From Paenibacillus sp. PL91 (lineage in GTDB: Bacteria > Bacillota > Bacilli > Paenibacillales > Paenibacillaceae), in assembly GCF_012935325.2 (NCBI RefSeq), contig NZ_JABBYG020000001.1, positions 248,001 through 312,000 of the forward strand: 64,000 bases of DNA, given 5' to 3'. Below are positions 45,381 through 55,224 of the stretch, piece by piece. The notes beneath the pieces were generated by a model, which was not told the DNA's origin, made no database searches, and was given only the letters and a program-made list of their open reading frames with translations. The position numbers and the translations under genes are program-made. How positions within the stretch are numbered: position 1 is the first letter of the stretch; every line of letters begins with the position of its first letter.

Positions 45381-46205
45381 ATGGCGCAATCGAATCGAAT
45401 AACTATTGCCGACGCTAGCTGCCACCAAGAGGTTATCTCATTGGAGGACGTCTCCTTTTCTTTCCAGCAGCAAACGGTCATCTCGGATTTAAGCTTTGCG
45501 GTGAAGGAACGGGACTTCATTGGCTTAATTGGTACGAATGGCGCTGGAAAAACGACGCTGCTGCGTATGATTGTTGGCTTGCTGAAGCCTACAAGCGGCA
45601 CGATCCGTTTATTTGGAGAACGAATAGACAAGTTTAAGCAATGGGAGCGTATCGGATACGTTCCGCAAAAAAATGCATTAAATCCGCTGTTCCCGGCTAC
45701 TGTGCGAGAGGTTGTGCTATCCGGGCTTTATGGACGGAGCAAGCTGTTTAAGAAAATGAACAAAGCGGATTTCATCAAGTGCGAGGATGCGCTTCACGCG
45801 ATGGGCATCGAGGACTTGAAGGATAAGCGAATCGGCCAGCTGTCAGGCGGTCAGCAGCAGCGTGTATTTCTAGCAAGGGCGCTGATCAATAGTCCGTCAT
45901 TGCTCATTTTGGATGAGCCTACGGTTGGGATTGATACGGAGACGCAGGAGAGCTTCTTCCATATGATCAAGCATATGCATCAGCATCATAATATTACGTT
46001 TCTGATGGTTTCCCACGACCTGGATATGATTCGCTCCTACCTAGGCCAAGAGCCGGCTGCAAAAAACGGGAAGCTTAAGTTTCACATTAAGCATTCGCAT
46101 GAAACGCAGGACTGCGTGGAAAATGACCTGGCGCACAGCTTAAAAGGGCTGCGGAAGCAAATGGAGAGCAGGAAAGAGGTTGTTTTGATTGGAGATCGTA
46201 ACTAG
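45381..46205 (+). CDS. znuC: zinc ABC transporter ATP-binding protein ZnuC
   Basis: This 274-residue ATPase has Walker A GTNGAGKTT near residue 51, an LSGGQQQR signature near 153 and Walker B LLILDEPTVGID near 173, then an MVSHD switch His. It powers zinc import by ZnuB. The His-rich end (HIKHSHETQD) may bind metal. GAGGAGAGAAG precedes the chosen ATG; the longer frame has 26 extra upstream codons without a ribosome site. It overlaps znuB by 17 bases. Confidence 0.92.
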   Translation: MAQSNRITIADASCHQEVISLEDVSFSFQQQTVISDLSFAVKERDFIGLIGTNGAGKTTLLRMIVGLLKPTSGTIRLFGERIDKFKQWERIGYVPQKNALNPLFPATVREVVLSGLYGRSKLFKKMNKADFIKCEDALHAMGIEDLKDKRIGQLSGGQQQRVFLARALINSPSLLILDEPTVGIDTETQESFFHMIKHMHQHHNITFLMVSHDLDMIRSYLGQEPAAKNGKLKFHIKHSHETQDCVENDLAHSLKGLRKQMESRKEVVLIGDRN

Positions 46206-46995
46206 CGAATTTTTTCAACGAGCCCTTATTGGCGGGTTGCTCATCGGCGTAACTGCCCCGCTAATGGGCTTATTTCTTGTGCTGCGCAGACTGTCCATGA
46301 TTGGGGACACCTTATCTCACGTCTCCATTGCCGGCGTAGCGCTCGGATTTTTGATTGGCGTGTATCCGATTGCGGTAGGGCTCTTGTTCGCCATCGCAGC
46401 ATCCTTTGCGATAGAGAAGCTTAGGAAAGCCTACAAATCTTATGCGGAGCTGTCCATCGCTATTATTATGTCGGGCGGCGTTGCCCTTGCCTCGCTGTTT
46501 TTCACAATGGGGAAAGGGTTTAAAAATGTGGACAGTTATTTGTTCGGCAGCATTTACACGCTAAACAGCAACGATCTTTATGTAATAGGAGGCGTTACGC
46601 TTATCGTTCTTGCTGCAATATGGCTGCAGGTCAAGGAGCTGTTTCTCATTACGTTTGACGAGGATGCGGCTGCGGTAAGCGGCTTGCCCGTAAAATTTTA
46701 TAATGTTATGATTAGCGTGCTTACCGCACTTATTATTAGCGTTTCTATCAAAATTGTGGGCGCGCTGCTCGTATCCGCCTTGCTTACGATACCTGCTGCA
46801 TGCAGCTTGATCATTGCCAGAAGCTTCCGGCAAAGCGTCATTACGGTCGTGATCGTTGGCGAGCTGGCTGTCATTATCGGACTGCTCATGGCAGGCGTAT
46901 GGAATCTAGCGCCGGGCGGCACGATTGTTTTATTGCTTATCGCGGTATTGCTTTTGCTGCTCGTCTTCCGCCGCGGTGTTCGAGCAGGCAGTTGA
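46189..46995 (+). CDS. znuB: zinc ABC transporter permease ZnuB, TTG start
   Basis: The protein is 268 residues with about eight to nine membrane helices. ABC-3 family motifs include LIGVTAPLMGLFLVLRRLSMIGDTLSH near residues 17-43 and GLPVKFYN. An in-frame stop lies just before the TTG, so this TTG is the earliest possible start; GAGG lies nine bases upstream inside znuC. Translation is coupled to znuC. It ends 21 bases before ccdA. Confidence 0.92.
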   Translation: MEIVTSEFFQRALIGGLLIGVTAPLMGLFLVLRRLSMIGDTLSHVSIAGVALGFLIGVYPIAVGLLFAIAASFAIEKLRKAYKSYAELSIAIIMSGGVALASLFFTMGKGFKNVDSYLFGSIYTLNSNDLYVIGGVTLIVLAAIWLQVKELFLITFDEDAAAVSGLPVKFYNVMISVLTALIISVSIKIVGALLVSALLTIPAACSLIIARSFRQSVITVVIVGELAVIIGLLMAGVWNLAPGGTIVLLLIAVLLLLLVFRRGVRAGS

Positions 46996-47016
46996 TTCGA
47001 ATTGGGGTGAACACGC

Positions 47017-47730
47017 ATGTCTGATATTAACATTTGGCTGGCATTCGGTGCCGGCTTTGCATCGTTTATTTCACCTTGCTGCTTGCCGCTATATCCCTCT
47101 TATTTATCATACATAACGGGCATATCGGTAGCGGACCTCAAAGGAAATACGAATGCAAAACAAAAACGTATGCTCACGATGTCGCATACGCTGTTTTTCA
47201 TTTTGGGCTTCTGTACCGTGTATTACGCTTTGGGCTACGGAACGAATGTGTTTGCCGAGTTTTTTAGTGAGTACAGGCAGCTGATTAGGCAGATATCTGC
47301 TATTTTAATCATTTTAATGGGACTTTTTCTTATTGGATTATTCCAACCGCAGCTGCTTATGAAAGATCGGAGAATGAACCTTATCCCGAAGAAAGCGAGC
47401 TATATCAGCTCCTTTATTTTTGGAATCGGTTTTTCGGCAGGCTGGTCGCCATGCATGGGTCCTGCACTTACAGCTATATTAGGTCTAGCGGCGACGGAGC
47501 CCGGAACATGGTTTCGATTGACGTCTGCCTATGCGCTCGGCTTCGCCATTCCTTTTTTTGTCCTTGCCTTTTTCCTTGGAACGGCGAGATGGATATTGAA
47601 ATACTCCGCAACCGTCATGAAGATCGGCGGAGCCGTAATGATACTGATGGGTATTTTGCTGTTTACCGATCAAATGACCAAAATAACGATTTGGCTGAAT
47701 GTCATTACGCCGGAATGGCTCGCTTTTTAA
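47017..47730 (+). CDS. ccdA: cytochrome c biogenesis protein CcdA family
   Basis: This 237-residue protein has about six membrane helices. CcdA motifs are SPCCLPLYPSYLSYITG near residue 20 and SAGWSPCMGPALTAIL near 143-158, whose cysteines carry electrons across the membrane. CcdA supplies reductant to extracytoplasmic thioredoxin-like proteins for cytochrome c maturation or other disulphide reduction. GGGGTGA precedes the ATG. It follows znuB by 21 bases, so zinc-responsive readthrough is possible. Confidence 0.9.
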   Translation: MSDINIWLAFGAGFASFISPCCLPLYPSYLSYITGISVADLKGNTNAKQKRMLTMSHTLFFILGFCTVYYALGYGTNVFAEFFSEYRQLIRQISAILIILMGLFLIGLFQPQLLMKDRRMNLIPKKASYISSFIFGIGFSAGWSPCMGPALTAILGLAATEPGTWFRLTSAYALGFAIPFFVLAFFLGTARWILKYSATVMKIGGAVMILMGILLFTDQMTKITIWLNVITPEWLAF

Positions 47731-47741
47731 AAACAACGATT

Positions 47742-48809
47742 TTACGTAAAATATTCAATTTTCGCATCTGGAAAATGCTCAAAGATGCGCTCCGATAAAT
47801 ACATGCGGAGCGCATTTGCTTGTTCATCAGGGTATACATATTTCCCTTGTCCCCAGCGGCCCCATTTGTATTTTCGTTTTTCGATATCCATTTCAAGCTT
47901 TGTACGCGGATAGCGTTTTTCGATTACCGCTTTAGCCGTTTTGGTAAACCGATGCTGGATCAGTTCAAAGGTGAGCTCCTTCGTTGCCTCTAGCGGGAGT
48001 GCTGCTGCAAGCGACGATATAAGCTCGCCATAGCCTTCCTCCCAGCCTTCATGCCAAATAATCGGGGCAATGATGAAGCCCATTGGATAACCTGCCTTAG
48101 CTACCTTAGCGGCGGCCTCAATCCGTTGTTCGAATTTTGACGTAGCAGGCTCAAAATGTTTAATAACGTATTTATCATTGACACTGAAGCGTATGCGCGT
48201 ATGGCCGTTGTGCTTTGCGTCAAGCAGGGAATCCACATGATGAAATTTGGTTACGAAACGCAGCCTGCCATGCTCTTGTGCCCCCATAAATTCGATGAGC
48301 TCGCGCAGGCTTCCCGAGATGGGCTCAAGTCCAACGGGATCAGACGTACAAGCCGCTTCAAAGCGGGTAATTTCCGGGGCTCGTTCGTCAATATAGCCTC
48401 GCGCTGCTTCCAAAATATCGTCCATATTGACGTATACTCGAATATAAGGCTTGGCTCCCAAAGTCGTCTGCAAATAACAATAGTGACAATGAGCCATACA
48501 GCCGGTTGCAATGGGAATCGCATATTCGGCCGAAGGCTTGGAGGTGTCAAACTTCAATGTTTTGCGAATGCCGACGACTAGCGTGCGCTTTGCGATTTTA
48601 TATTGCTCGAGCTCGGTATCGCCGGGCAGATTCGTAATGCGGTTGTGGGAGGTCGTCATTCGGTATGGAATGCCCTCCTTCTTGACCCATTCGAAAATTC
48701 GCTGACCTTTTGGATAATCGAGCGCAGACGGTTCAAAATAAACGAGCTCTGGAACGAAGGAGAGGGTGGAACGATCCGGTTTGGGCCGATCAATAATGGC
48801 TGTACTCAT
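47742..48809 (-). CDS. splB: spore photoproduct lyase SplB
   Basis: This 355-residue radical-SAM enzyme repairs the spore photoproduct thymine dimer in germinating spores. The 4Fe-4S motif reads GCMAHCHYCYLQTT near residues 98-111. It has full family length and lacks an adjacent splA, which in Bacillus precedes splB. GGAGG is upstream of the start. It is convergent with ccdA 11 bases away. I saw no convincing sigma-G promoter in the 150 bases upstream. Confidence 0.93.
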   Translation of the reverse strand: MSTAIIDRPKPDRSTLSFVPELVYFEPSALDYPKGQRIFEWVKKEGIPYRMTTSHNRITNLPGDTELEQYKIAKRTLVVGIRKTLKFDTSKPSAEYAIPIATGCMAHCHYCYLQTTLGAKPYIRVYVNMDDILEAARGYIDERAPEITRFEAACTSDPVGLEPISGSLRELIEFMGAQEHGRLRFVTKFHHVDSLLDAKHNGHTRIRFSVNDKYVIKHFEPATSKFEQRIEAAAKVAKAGYPMGFIIAPIIWHEGWEEGYGELISSLAAALPLEATKELTFELIQHRFTKTAKAVIEKRYPRTKLEMDIEKRKYKWGRWGQGKYVYPDEQANALRMYLSERIFEHFPDAKIEYFT

Positions 48810-49019
48810 CAGTCATTCCTCCTGTTCATAAATCGCAATCAAATCAACTTATTGTGTGAAGGAGAAGAGCGGCTCAAACTGGTAAGTTCAAGCGTGGTTT
48901 ACGCTTCTTAATCGGTTATCGAATCGCGAACAGGTTGCAGTGAGCATAATGAACAGTGTATGATACATAGAGTAACGCCTAAGAGACAAGGTGAAGAAGT
49001 ATGGTTAGGGGGTTCTTCA

Positions 49020-49442
49020 GTGCCGACACCGAGCATGGAAGACTACTTGGAAAGAATTTATAAGCTGATTGATGAAAAAGGTTATGCGCGCGTTTCGGAC
49101 ATCGCGGAAGGACTAGAGGTGCATCCTTCGTCGGTCACCAAAATGATTCAAAAGCTCGACAAAGATAATTATTTGATTTATGAAAAGTATCGCGGGCTTG
49201 TCCTGACCAATAAAGGCAAGAAGATGGGGAAAAGGCTAGTCGACCGGCATCAGCTGCTGGAATCGTTCCTTACCACAATCGGCGTACAGGATGAAAATAT
49301 TTATCAGGATGTTGAAGGCATCGAGCACCATTTAAGCTGGGATTCAATTACTTGCATTGAGACGCTGGTTGAATATTTTCGCCGCGACTCTCAAAGAATG
49401 GACGAGCTTCGCGCTGTTCGTGCGGAAATGGACAGCGAGTAA
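49020..49442 (+). CDS. mntR: manganese-responsive regulator MntR (DtxR family)
   Basis: The protein has 140 residues and resembles Bacillus MntR across its length: [13 protein letters not shown] at the start, the recognition helix [14 protein letters not shown] near residues 34-47, [10 protein letters not shown] near 54, and metal-ligand motifs [10 protein letters not shown] near 100. It represses manganese uptake when Mn is bound. I chose a GTG start matching the family N-terminus and preceded by AGGGGG; the longer ATG start adds 20 unrelated residues. It marks the start of the yqh block shared with Bacillus. Confidence 0.92.
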   Translation: MPTPSMEDYLERIYKLIDEKGYARVSDIAEGLEVHPSSVTKMIQKLDKDNYLIYEKYRGLVLTNKGKKMGKRLVDRHQLLESFLTTIGVQDENIYQDVEGIEHHLSWDSITCIETLVEYFRRDSQRMDELRAVRAEMDSE

Positions 49443-49463
49443 TACATAAGGTGTAGGTTCTAA

Positions 49464-49515
49464 CAAACAAAAAGAAGGTCTGCAGCTATTATGCCGCAGA
49501 CCTTCTTTTTGTTTG
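49464..49515. terminator. bidirectional terminator with 20-base perfect stem
   Basis: 49464-49483 and 49496-49515 are perfectly complementary around a 12-base loop. A-rich left and T-rich right ends serve both mntR and the convergent small membrane gene. Confidence 0.9.
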
Positions 49516-49833
49516 CTAATGATATTTTGGCAAATCATCGTCATCCTTGCCGCCTTCGATTACACGGAAGGGCACGGTTTTTGAGCGAGGTTTATTGGCT
49601 TTCATTTTGGCAGCGGTAGCTCGGCTTTGCTTGACCTCGGTTCGGCCACGCTGTGTGCTGGCTCCTCTTAAGAAGGCAGGCGGATATTTATAAAGCAGGA
49701 AAATACCGCCAAGCACCACGATCGGAATAATAAATGCTGCTGGGCTTTGAACTACACTATACACGAGGCCAATTGCCAGCAACGCGAGTAAAGTGATGGA
49801 CCAAATATTCCATTTGCTCGGTACTCTGCTCAT
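49516..49833 (-). CDS. small membrane protein in the yqhP position
   Basis: This 105-residue protein has two hydrophobic segments (about residues 10-48) and a basic cytoplasmic tail with KANKPRSKTVPF and an acidic end. I do not recognise a family. Its place between mntR and yqhQ resembles Bacillus yqhP, but homology is not evident by eye. GGCGG lies near the ATG, and it shares direction with yqhQ 32 bases upstream, so both are likely transcribed together. Confidence 0.7.
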   Translation of the reverse strand: MSRVPSKWNIWSITLLALLAIGLVYSVVQSPAAFIIPIVVLGGIFLLYKYPPAFLRGASTQRGRTEVKQSRATAAKMKANKPRSKTVPFRVIEGGKDDDDLPKYH

Positions 49834-49865
49834 TGTAATACCGCCTTTCCTTGTTTAAATATCGT

Positions 49866-50828
49866 TTATTTCATTTGTTTATCAAGCTCTAGCATCCGTT
49901 TGAAGGAAGCGATGGAAACGGCTACTTGCTCATCGCGCGGCTCTTTTGTCGTAAGCAATTGCAGCCACAATCCCGGATAACCGAGGTAGCGGAGAAAAGG
50001 AATCTCACGCAAAGCATTTGTCCAGCGCAGCACCTCGTAAGAAATGCCAAGCACGAGCGGAAGCAGGAGAATACGGATGTAGACACGTTCCCAAATGGAA
50101 TCCCAAGTGAAGAACGGTAGCGAATAGACGACAACGCCTACGATAACCGTAAATACGATAAAGCTAGAGCCGCAGCGATAGTGCAGACGGCTGTATTTCT
50201 GTACATTGCTTATGCTAAGTTCCTCGCCCGCTTCATAGGCGCTAATTACTTTATGCTCAGCACCATGATATTGGAACAAACGCTTGATAAGCGGTGTCAT
50301 GGATATGAAATATAAATAAGCAAGCAATAAAATAATTTTGATAAGTCCCTCTAACAAATTATGACCGATCTTGTTCTCAAATACCCCTGAGAATAGCAAT
50401 TCTTCAAGTGCAGCAGGAGCTGCCGTAAATATAAGCTTTCCGAAAATAAACGAAAGCACACCCGCTACGGCTACGCCAACCAGCATGCTAAGGCTCCAGC
50501 CTTGTTTTTTTTCATCCTTCGCCTTGACCGGTTGGTCAGCCGAAGCGGCATCTTTCTCCTCGCCGGCTTCATCCTCTGCATAGGTCTCCATTGAAAAGTT
50601 CAAATGCTGCGAGCCTTTGGCGCTGGATTCCAAAATGCCGACTACGCCTCGAACGAGCGGAATTTTTTTTAAGGCTTGAATCCAGCTCTTGGATGTGCGG
50701 GGCACCTCATAAAATACGATTTCATCATTTTTGCGTCGGACAGCTGTTACATTAACGTGTTTGCCAGCAAACATTACGCCTTCAATAACCGCTTGTCCGC
50801 CATATATGCTTCGGGAGTCTTGCGGCAA
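49866..50828 (-). CDS. yqhQ: DUF1385 membrane protein YqhQ
   Basis: This 320-residue protein starts SRSIYGGQAVIEGVMFAGK, the DUF1385 hallmark, and continues with PLVRGVVGILESS and FQYHGAEHKVISAYEAG near residue 195. Several membrane helices occupy about residues 110-270. It is a conserved membrane protein of unknown role. The TTG start has GGAAGGTGA seven bases upstream; the acidic-lysine insert (about residues 84-111) is variable. It is divergent from yqhR. Confidence 0.9.
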   Translation of the reverse strand: MPQDSRSIYGGQAVIEGVMFAGKHVNVTAVRRKNDEIVFYEVPRTSKSWIQALKKIPLVRGVVGILESSAKGSQHLNFSMETYAEDEAGEEKDAASADQPVKAKDEKKQGWSLSMLVGVAVAGVLSFIFGKLIFTAAPAALEELLFSGVFENKIGHNLLEGLIKIILLLAYLYFISMTPLIKRLFQYHGAEHKVISAYEAGEELSISNVQKYSRLHYRCGSSFIVFTVIVGVVVYSLPFFTWDSIWERVYIRILLLPLVLGISYEVLRWTNALREIPFLRYLGYPGLWLQLLTTKEPRDEQVAVSIASFKRMLELDKQMK

Positions 50829-51040
50829 GAGCTTGTCACCTTCCTTGAGTGGAATATCGTCTTAGTTGAGCCGACGAATGTACCTGAAACTTTGTAAGTC
50901 TATTGTACTTTATCTATTGGCTAATTGCCAACGCTAGCATGTTGGAAACGGAATGCTTTAATGGAAGTCGGCGGTTATGGATCGGATTTATTTCGCATAC
51001 TAAGCTAGGCAACGATCGATACAAGAATGGAGGCATCAAC

Positions 51041-51541
51041 ATGGGAAAACAGAAACAGAAAAACGAATATGAGGACCATCATACGAACCCGTGGCTTTTT
51101 TCGATCAAAATCGGCTTCTTCGCTGGCTTAATCTGGGGCATCGTTCGCTGGATGTTCTATGAGATGAAGTTTACGAGCATCCTTCCCGGCTTTGCGGCTG
51201 ATCCTTTCTTCAAAGCCTCCTTTCTGAAAACAGCATGGGGAGAAGTAGTAGGTGTTGCTGTTTTCGTCCTTTTTTCAATAGCTGCAGCATTAATTTATAA
51301 GGTTGCGCTCGGCCGTTTGCGAGGGCCGTGGCCAGGTATTTTGTATGGCGCAGCGTGGTGGGCAATTCTCTTTGCAGTTGTCGGCCCGATGCTTGGCATT
51401 ATGGAGGGCATAAGGAAAGCTGGCTGGAATACGCTTTACACCGAGCTTTGCGTCTTTTTGCTATGGGGGGTATTTATCGGTTATTCGATTGCCTTTGAGT
51501 TTACGGATGAAGCTTCACGGGAGCCGATAAACGCACATTAA
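51041..51541 (+). CDS. yqhR: YqhR family membrane protein
   Basis: This 166-residue protein has four hydrophobic segments (from about residue 20 to 150) with LFSIKIGFFAGLIWGIVRW near the N-terminus and GPWPGILYGAAWW near 106, as in Bacillus YqhR. Function unknown. GGAGG lies seven bases before the chosen ATG; a longer frame of 46 codons overlaps non-coding sequence. It lies between yqhQ and aroQ as in Bacillus. Confidence 0.85.
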   Translation: MGKQKQKNEYEDHHTNPWLFSIKIGFFAGLIWGIVRWMFYEMKFTSILPGFAADPFFKASFLKTAWGEVVGVAVFVLFSIAAALIYKVALGRLRGPWPGILYGAAWWAILFAVVGPMLGIMEGIRKAGWNTLYTELCVFLLWGVFIGYSIAFEFTDEASREPINAH

Positions 51542-51572
51542 TGAGTTCTACTTCTCAAGCGGCGGACATTTG

Positions 51573-51581
51573 TGGTAAAAT
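51573..51581 (+). promoter_or_regulatory. extended -10 element upstream of aroQ
   Basis: TG-G-TAAAAT lies 52 bases before aroQ, with a poor -35 region. Confidence 0.4.
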
Positions 51582-51633
51582 GGCTATTGATCTTTGAACC
51601 TATGATGGATTCGGTTGCTTGGGAGGTGCATTC

Positions 51634-52074
51634 ATGCACAAAATCGTTGTTTTGAACGGACCGAACCTTAACATGCTCGGTATCCGCGAGCCTGGTGTGT
51701 ACGGGACAGAAACGCTTGGTTTCATTGAATCGCTCTTGAGGGATAAAGCCGAGGCGCTTGGCGTCTCCGTTGAGTTTTTCCAAACGAATCATGAGGGCGA
51801 TATGATTGATCGCATACATAGTGCTTACGGAAAGGCAGACGGTATTCTCATAAACCCTGGCGCTTGGACGCATTACAGCTATGCGCTGCGCGATGCGCTC
51901 AGCACCGTAGGGCTGCCGATTGTCGAGGTGCATATGTCGAACATTCATAAGAGAGAATCGTTTCGGCATGTATCCGTCGTCGCCGCGATCGCGGTCGGAC
52001 AAATTGCCGGCTTTGGCTCTCAGAGCTACGAGCTCGGCCTAACTGCGCTGGCACGTCATTTGCAAAAATCGTAA
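51634..52074 (+). CDS. aroQ: 3-dehydroquinate dehydratase, type II
   Basis: This 146-residue shikimate-pathway enzyme converts 3-dehydroquinate to 3-dehydroshikimate. It has the signature [19 protein letters not shown] near residues 5-23, [11 protein letters not shown] near 50, [17 protein letters not shown] near 74 and [15 protein letters not shown] near 98. The active-site Tyr lies in the flexible N-terminal lid and His in NPGAWTH. GGGAGGTG precedes the chosen ATG. It corresponds to Bacillus yqhS and leads into yqhT and efp. Confidence 0.95.
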   Translation: MHKIVVLNGPNLNMLGIREPGVYGTETLGFIESLLRDKAEALGVSVEFFQTNHEGDMIDRIHSAYGKADGILINPGAWTHYSYALRDALSTVGLPIVEVHMSNIHKRESFRHVSVVAAIAVGQIAGFGSQSYELGLTALARHLQKS

Positions 52075-52103
52075 ACGGTTGTTAAAGAAAGGGTGAAGCG
52101 GTT

Positions 52104-53177
52104 ATGCCAAACGCTAGAGTAAAGCGATTGCGAAAGCTGATGGAAGAACATCACTTTGAAGCGATATTAATTGGGAGCGAGCATAATCGTCGCTACATAA
52201 GCGGCTTCACTGGCTCGTCAGGCATGGTGTTGATTACGCAAAGCGATAGCTATTTGCTTACTGATTTCCGCTATCGTACGCAAGCGCCGCTGCAAGCTGC
52301 AGGCTTTCAAATTATCGAGCATGGGCCAAGCCCGCTTGAGAACGTGCACGAGCTGCTGAAGCAAGAAAAGCTGACTAAGCTGGCTTTCGAGCAGGATCAT
52401 GTTGTATACAGTGAATTCACCGCGTGGTCAAAAACGTTGAGCGGCATTACGCTGGAGCCTGCATCGGGCTTGGTCGAAAAGCTTCGCATCATTAAAGACG
52501 CGGCAGAGCTGCAAATTATGCAAGAGGCCGCTGACCTTGCGGACAGCACCTTCAACCATATTTTGAAGATCATTCGCCCAGGCGTTCGTGAAACCGATAT
52601 CGCGCTTGAAATGGAAGTGTATATGCGCAGTCATGGCGCAACATCCTCTTCCTTCGACACCATCGTTGCATCGGGCGAGCGCTCCGCATTGCCGCATGGT
52701 GTAGCGAGCGATCGTATCATCGGCGATAACGAATTTGTGAAGCTTGATTTTGGCGCCTACTATAATGGCTATTGCTCTGATTTGACGAGAACAGTCGTAG
52801 TAGGGACACCAACAGCTAAGCATCTGGAAATTTATAATATCGTTCTCGAAGCACAGCTGCACGCGCTTGCGCATATTAAGCCGGGCATGACTGGTCGCGA
52901 GGCTGACGCATTGTGCCGCGATATTATTACGAAGTACGGATATGGCGATCTGTTCGGACATGGCACTGGACATGGCCTTGGCATGGAAATCCACGAAGCG
53001 CCTAGATTGTCCAAATTAAGCGAAACGATTTTAACCCCCGGCATGACGGTCACGGTTGAACCCGGCATTTACGTACCAGGCTTTGGCGGCGTACGCATTG
53101 AGGATGATATCGTTATTACGGAAACCGGTATTAAAATATTAACCTCATCCCCGAAGGATCTAATCACTCTGGGGTAA
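52104..53177 (+). CDS. yqhT: M24B family Xaa-Pro peptidase (YqhT)
   Basis: This 357-residue protein has an N-terminal creatinase-like domain and a C-terminal pita-bread fold. The two-metal site is intact: [17 protein letters not shown] (two Asp) near residue 214, [14 protein letters not shown] near 289, [11 protein letters not shown] near 317 and GGVRIEDDI near 330. It likely hydrolyses Xaa-Pro peptides in the cytoplasm. It sits between aroQ and efp, 28 bases before the efp start, as in Bacillus. Confidence 0.93.
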   Translation: MPNARVKRLRKLMEEHHFEAILIGSEHNRRYISGFTGSSGMVLITQSDSYLLTDFRYRTQAPLQAAGFQIIEHGPSPLENVHELLKQEKLTKLAFEQDHVVYSEFTAWSKTLSGITLEPASGLVEKLRIIKDAAELQIMQEAADLADSTFNHILKIIRPGVRETDIALEMEVYMRSHGATSSSFDTIVASGERSALPHGVASDRIIGDNEFVKLDFGAYYNGYCSDLTRTVVVGTPTAKHLEIYNIVLEAQLHALAHIKPGMTGREADALCRDIITKYGYGDLFGHGTGHGLGMEIHEAPRLSKLSETILTPGMTVTVEPGIYVPGFGGVRIEDDIVITETGIKILTSSPKDLITLG

Positions 53178-53205
53178 GGACTATTCATTCAGGAGGGAAT
53201 CAGCA

Positions 53206-53763
53206 ATGATTTCAGTAAACGATTTTAAAACAGGCTTGACCGTGCAAGTTGACTCCGATATTTTCACCGTTCTTGACTTTCAACACGTTAAGCCGGGTAA
53301 AGGCGCTGCATTTGTTCGCTCCAAGCTGAAAAACCTTCGCAACGGCAACGTTGTTGAGAAAACGTTCCGTGCGGGCGAGAGCATCGGCCGTGCCATTATC
53401 GAGAACCGTGAAGTACAGTACCTGTACAACTCCGGCTCGGAGTACACATTCATGGATAATGAAACGTTTGACCAATTCAACTTGGACAAGAAGCAGCTTG
53501 AATGGGAGCTTAACTTCCTGAAAGAGAACATGAACGTCAACATTTCAAGCTACCAAGGCGAAATTCTTGGTATTCAAATGCAAAACAGCGTTGAGCTGAA
53601 AGTAATTGAAACGGAGCCAGGCGTGAAGGGCAACACGGCGCAAGGCGCAACAAAAACAGCTAAGGTTGAAACTGGCCTTAACGTTCAAGTTCCACTGTTC
53701 ATTAACGAAGGCGACGTTTTGCTAATCGATACTCGTGAAGGCAAATACATCTCGCGCGCTTAG
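53206..53763 (+). CDS. efp: elongation factor P
   Basis: The 185-residue EF-P has three beta-barrel domains. [23 protein letters not shown] near residue 24 holds the loop with Lys32, which reaches the ribosome. The C-terminal signature is [21 protein letters not shown] relieves stalling at polyproline. GGAGGGAATC precedes the ATG. It closes the yqhQ-efp group and ends at a terminator. Confidence 0.97.
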   Translation: MISVNDFKTGLTVQVDSDIFTVLDFQHVKPGKGAAFVRSKLKNLRNGNVVEKTFRAGESIGRAIIENREVQYLYNSGSEYTFMDNETFDQFNLDKKQLEWELNFLKENMNVNISSYQGEILGIQMQNSVELKVIETEPGVKGNTAQGATKTAKVETGLNVQVPLFINEGDVLLIDTREGKYISRA

Positions 53764-53778
53764 CAGGCTGCTTGATTG

Positions 53779-53808
53779 AACCGTCCGATTCATTCGGACG
53801 GTTTTTTT
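53779..53808 (+). terminator. Rho-independent terminator after efp
   Basis: ACCGTCCGA and TCGGACGGT form a nine-base stem around ATTCAT-type loop, followed by seven T residues. Confidence 0.9.
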
Positions 53809-53840
53809 GCAGGCGGATATACCCATAAGTTCGCCTGTTG

Positions 53841-53849
53841 TGGTATAAT
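53841..53849 (+). promoter_or_regulatory. extended -10 promoter element upstream of lysC
   Basis: TG-G-TATAAT is a perfect extended -10. The -35 is weak. The leader to the lysC start is only about 40 bases, too short for a lysine riboswitch. Confidence 0.6.
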
Positions 53850-53891
53850 ATTGACTTGTATGTATATGTCAGGGTTGGGAGTGAATCAGCT

Positions 53892-55145
53892 TTGTCGTTA
53901 ATCGTGATGAAGTTTGGCGGCAGCTCCGTTGGTACGCCGGAGCGGATGCAGCGTGTAGCAAAACGTATAATTGATCGGCAGCAGGAGGGCAACGATATCG
54001 TTGTCGTCGTTTCTGCCATGGGAGATACGACTGACGATTTAATCGATCAGTCCAAACAGCTTAATCCGAATCCGCCGGCGCGGGAAATGGATATGCTATT
54101 AACGGTTGGCGAGCAGATTTCGATCGCTTTGCTGTCGATGACCGTTCATCAGCTTGGAGCTAAAGCTGTATCCTTTACCGGCTGGCAAGCAGGCATTCGC
54201 ACAGAAGCGGTGCACGGCAAGGCGAAGATGACGAATATTCATCCTGAGCGTGTGTTCAAAGCGCTGGAGCAGGGCAATGTAGCTATTATTGCAGGCTTTC
54301 AAGGGATGACAGAAGACGGAGAAATTACGACTCTTGGCCGTGGCGGCTCCGATACGACAGCTGTCGCTATGGCAGCAGCGATGAACGCGGATGTTTGTGA
54401 GATTTATACGGATGTGGACGGCATTTATTCAACCGATCCCCGCGTCGTCAAAAACGCTCGCAAGCTGAGCGAAATTTCATATGATGAAATGCTAGAGCTC
54501 GCTAATTTGGGCGCTGCCGTATTGCATCCGCGTGCGGTGGAATATGCCAAGCACAACAATGTAAAGCTTGTCGTGCGTTCGAGCTTTACCCAAAACGAAG
54601 GTACAAGTGTGAAGGAGGAAGCGGTCATGGAGCAAGGCGTGGTCGTTCGCGGCATCGCGTTTGACAAAAATGTAGCTAGAATAAGCATTATGGGTGTTGA
54701 GGATGTGCCGGGTGTGCTCGCTAATGTGTTTGGCGCGTTGGCAAGCAACGGCATCGACGTCGACATCATCGTACAAAGCGGCGTGAAGGATGGAAAAGCC
54801 GACTTCTCCTTTACCGTTTCCGGCGATGACGTGGATAAATCGATCTCGGTTATCGAAGGTATCCGCAGCACTGTTCCATATCGTGAAACGACTTCGGAAT
54901 CGAACCTTGTGAAGGTATCCATCGTAGGTGCAGGCATGGTTAGCAATCCTGGCGTAGCCGCAAAAATGTTCGAAACGATTTCTAAGCTTGGCGTAAGCAT
55001 CAAGATGGTAAGCACCTCGGAAATCAAATGCTCATGCGTCATTACGTCTGAGCCGCTGAACGATGTTGTGCGCGCGCTTCATACTGCATACGCTCTCGAT
55101 ACCGCTGAGCAAGCATTCGTGGGCGGCCCTCAAGATCGCCGTTAA
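53892..55145 (+). CDS. lysC: aspartate kinase
   Basis: This 417-residue enzyme phosphorylates aspartate, the first step to lysine, threonine, methionine and diaminopimelate. The N-terminal motif MKFGGSSVG is near residue 6, TTLGRGGSDTTAVAMAAA near 145, and two ACT domains follow from about 265. I chose the TTG that gives the family-like N-terminus SLIVMKFGG and has GGGAG upstream; the next ATG lacks a ribosome site. It is one of the aspartokinase II-type proteins. In Bacillus lysC is not in this block. Confidence 0.92.
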   Translation: MSLIVMKFGGSSVGTPERMQRVAKRIIDRQQEGNDIVVVVSAMGDTTDDLIDQSKQLNPNPPAREMDMLLTVGEQISIALLSMTVHQLGAKAVSFTGWQAGIRTEAVHGKAKMTNIHPERVFKALEQGNVAIIAGFQGMTEDGEITTLGRGGSDTTAVAMAAAMNADVCEIYTDVDGIYSTDPRVVKNARKLSEISYDEMLELANLGAAVLHPRAVEYAKHNNVKLVVRSSFTQNEGTSVKEEAVMEQGVVVRGIAFDKNVARISIMGVEDVPGVLANVFGALASNGIDVDIIVQSGVKDGKADFSFTVSGDDVDKSISVIEGIRSTVPYRETTSESNLVKVSIVGAGMVSNPGVAAKMFETISKLGVSIKMVSTSEIKCSCVITSEPLNDVVRALHTAYALDTAEQAFVGGPQDRR

Positions 55146-55167
55146 TAGATTTGGTTCTTACAAAGGC

Positions 55168-55206
55168 AAAAGGCATGTTCCGTTATTTCGGAGCATGCCT
55201 TTTTTT
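55168..55206 (+). terminator. Rho-independent terminator after lysC
   Basis: AAAGGCATGTTCC and GGAGCATGCCTTT pair with one mismatch around GTTATTTC, followed by a T run. Confidence 0.85.
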
Positions 55207-55224
55207 GTATGCACTGCACTACCA

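Noticed and set aside
53850-53891. Possible lysine riboswitch before lysC
   Set aside because: The leader is only about 40 bases and has no recognisable L-box structure.
54425-55042. Antisense ORF of about 205 codons opposite lysC
   Set aside because: Ser/Thr/Ala-rich shadow of a well-supported gene, no ribosome site noted.
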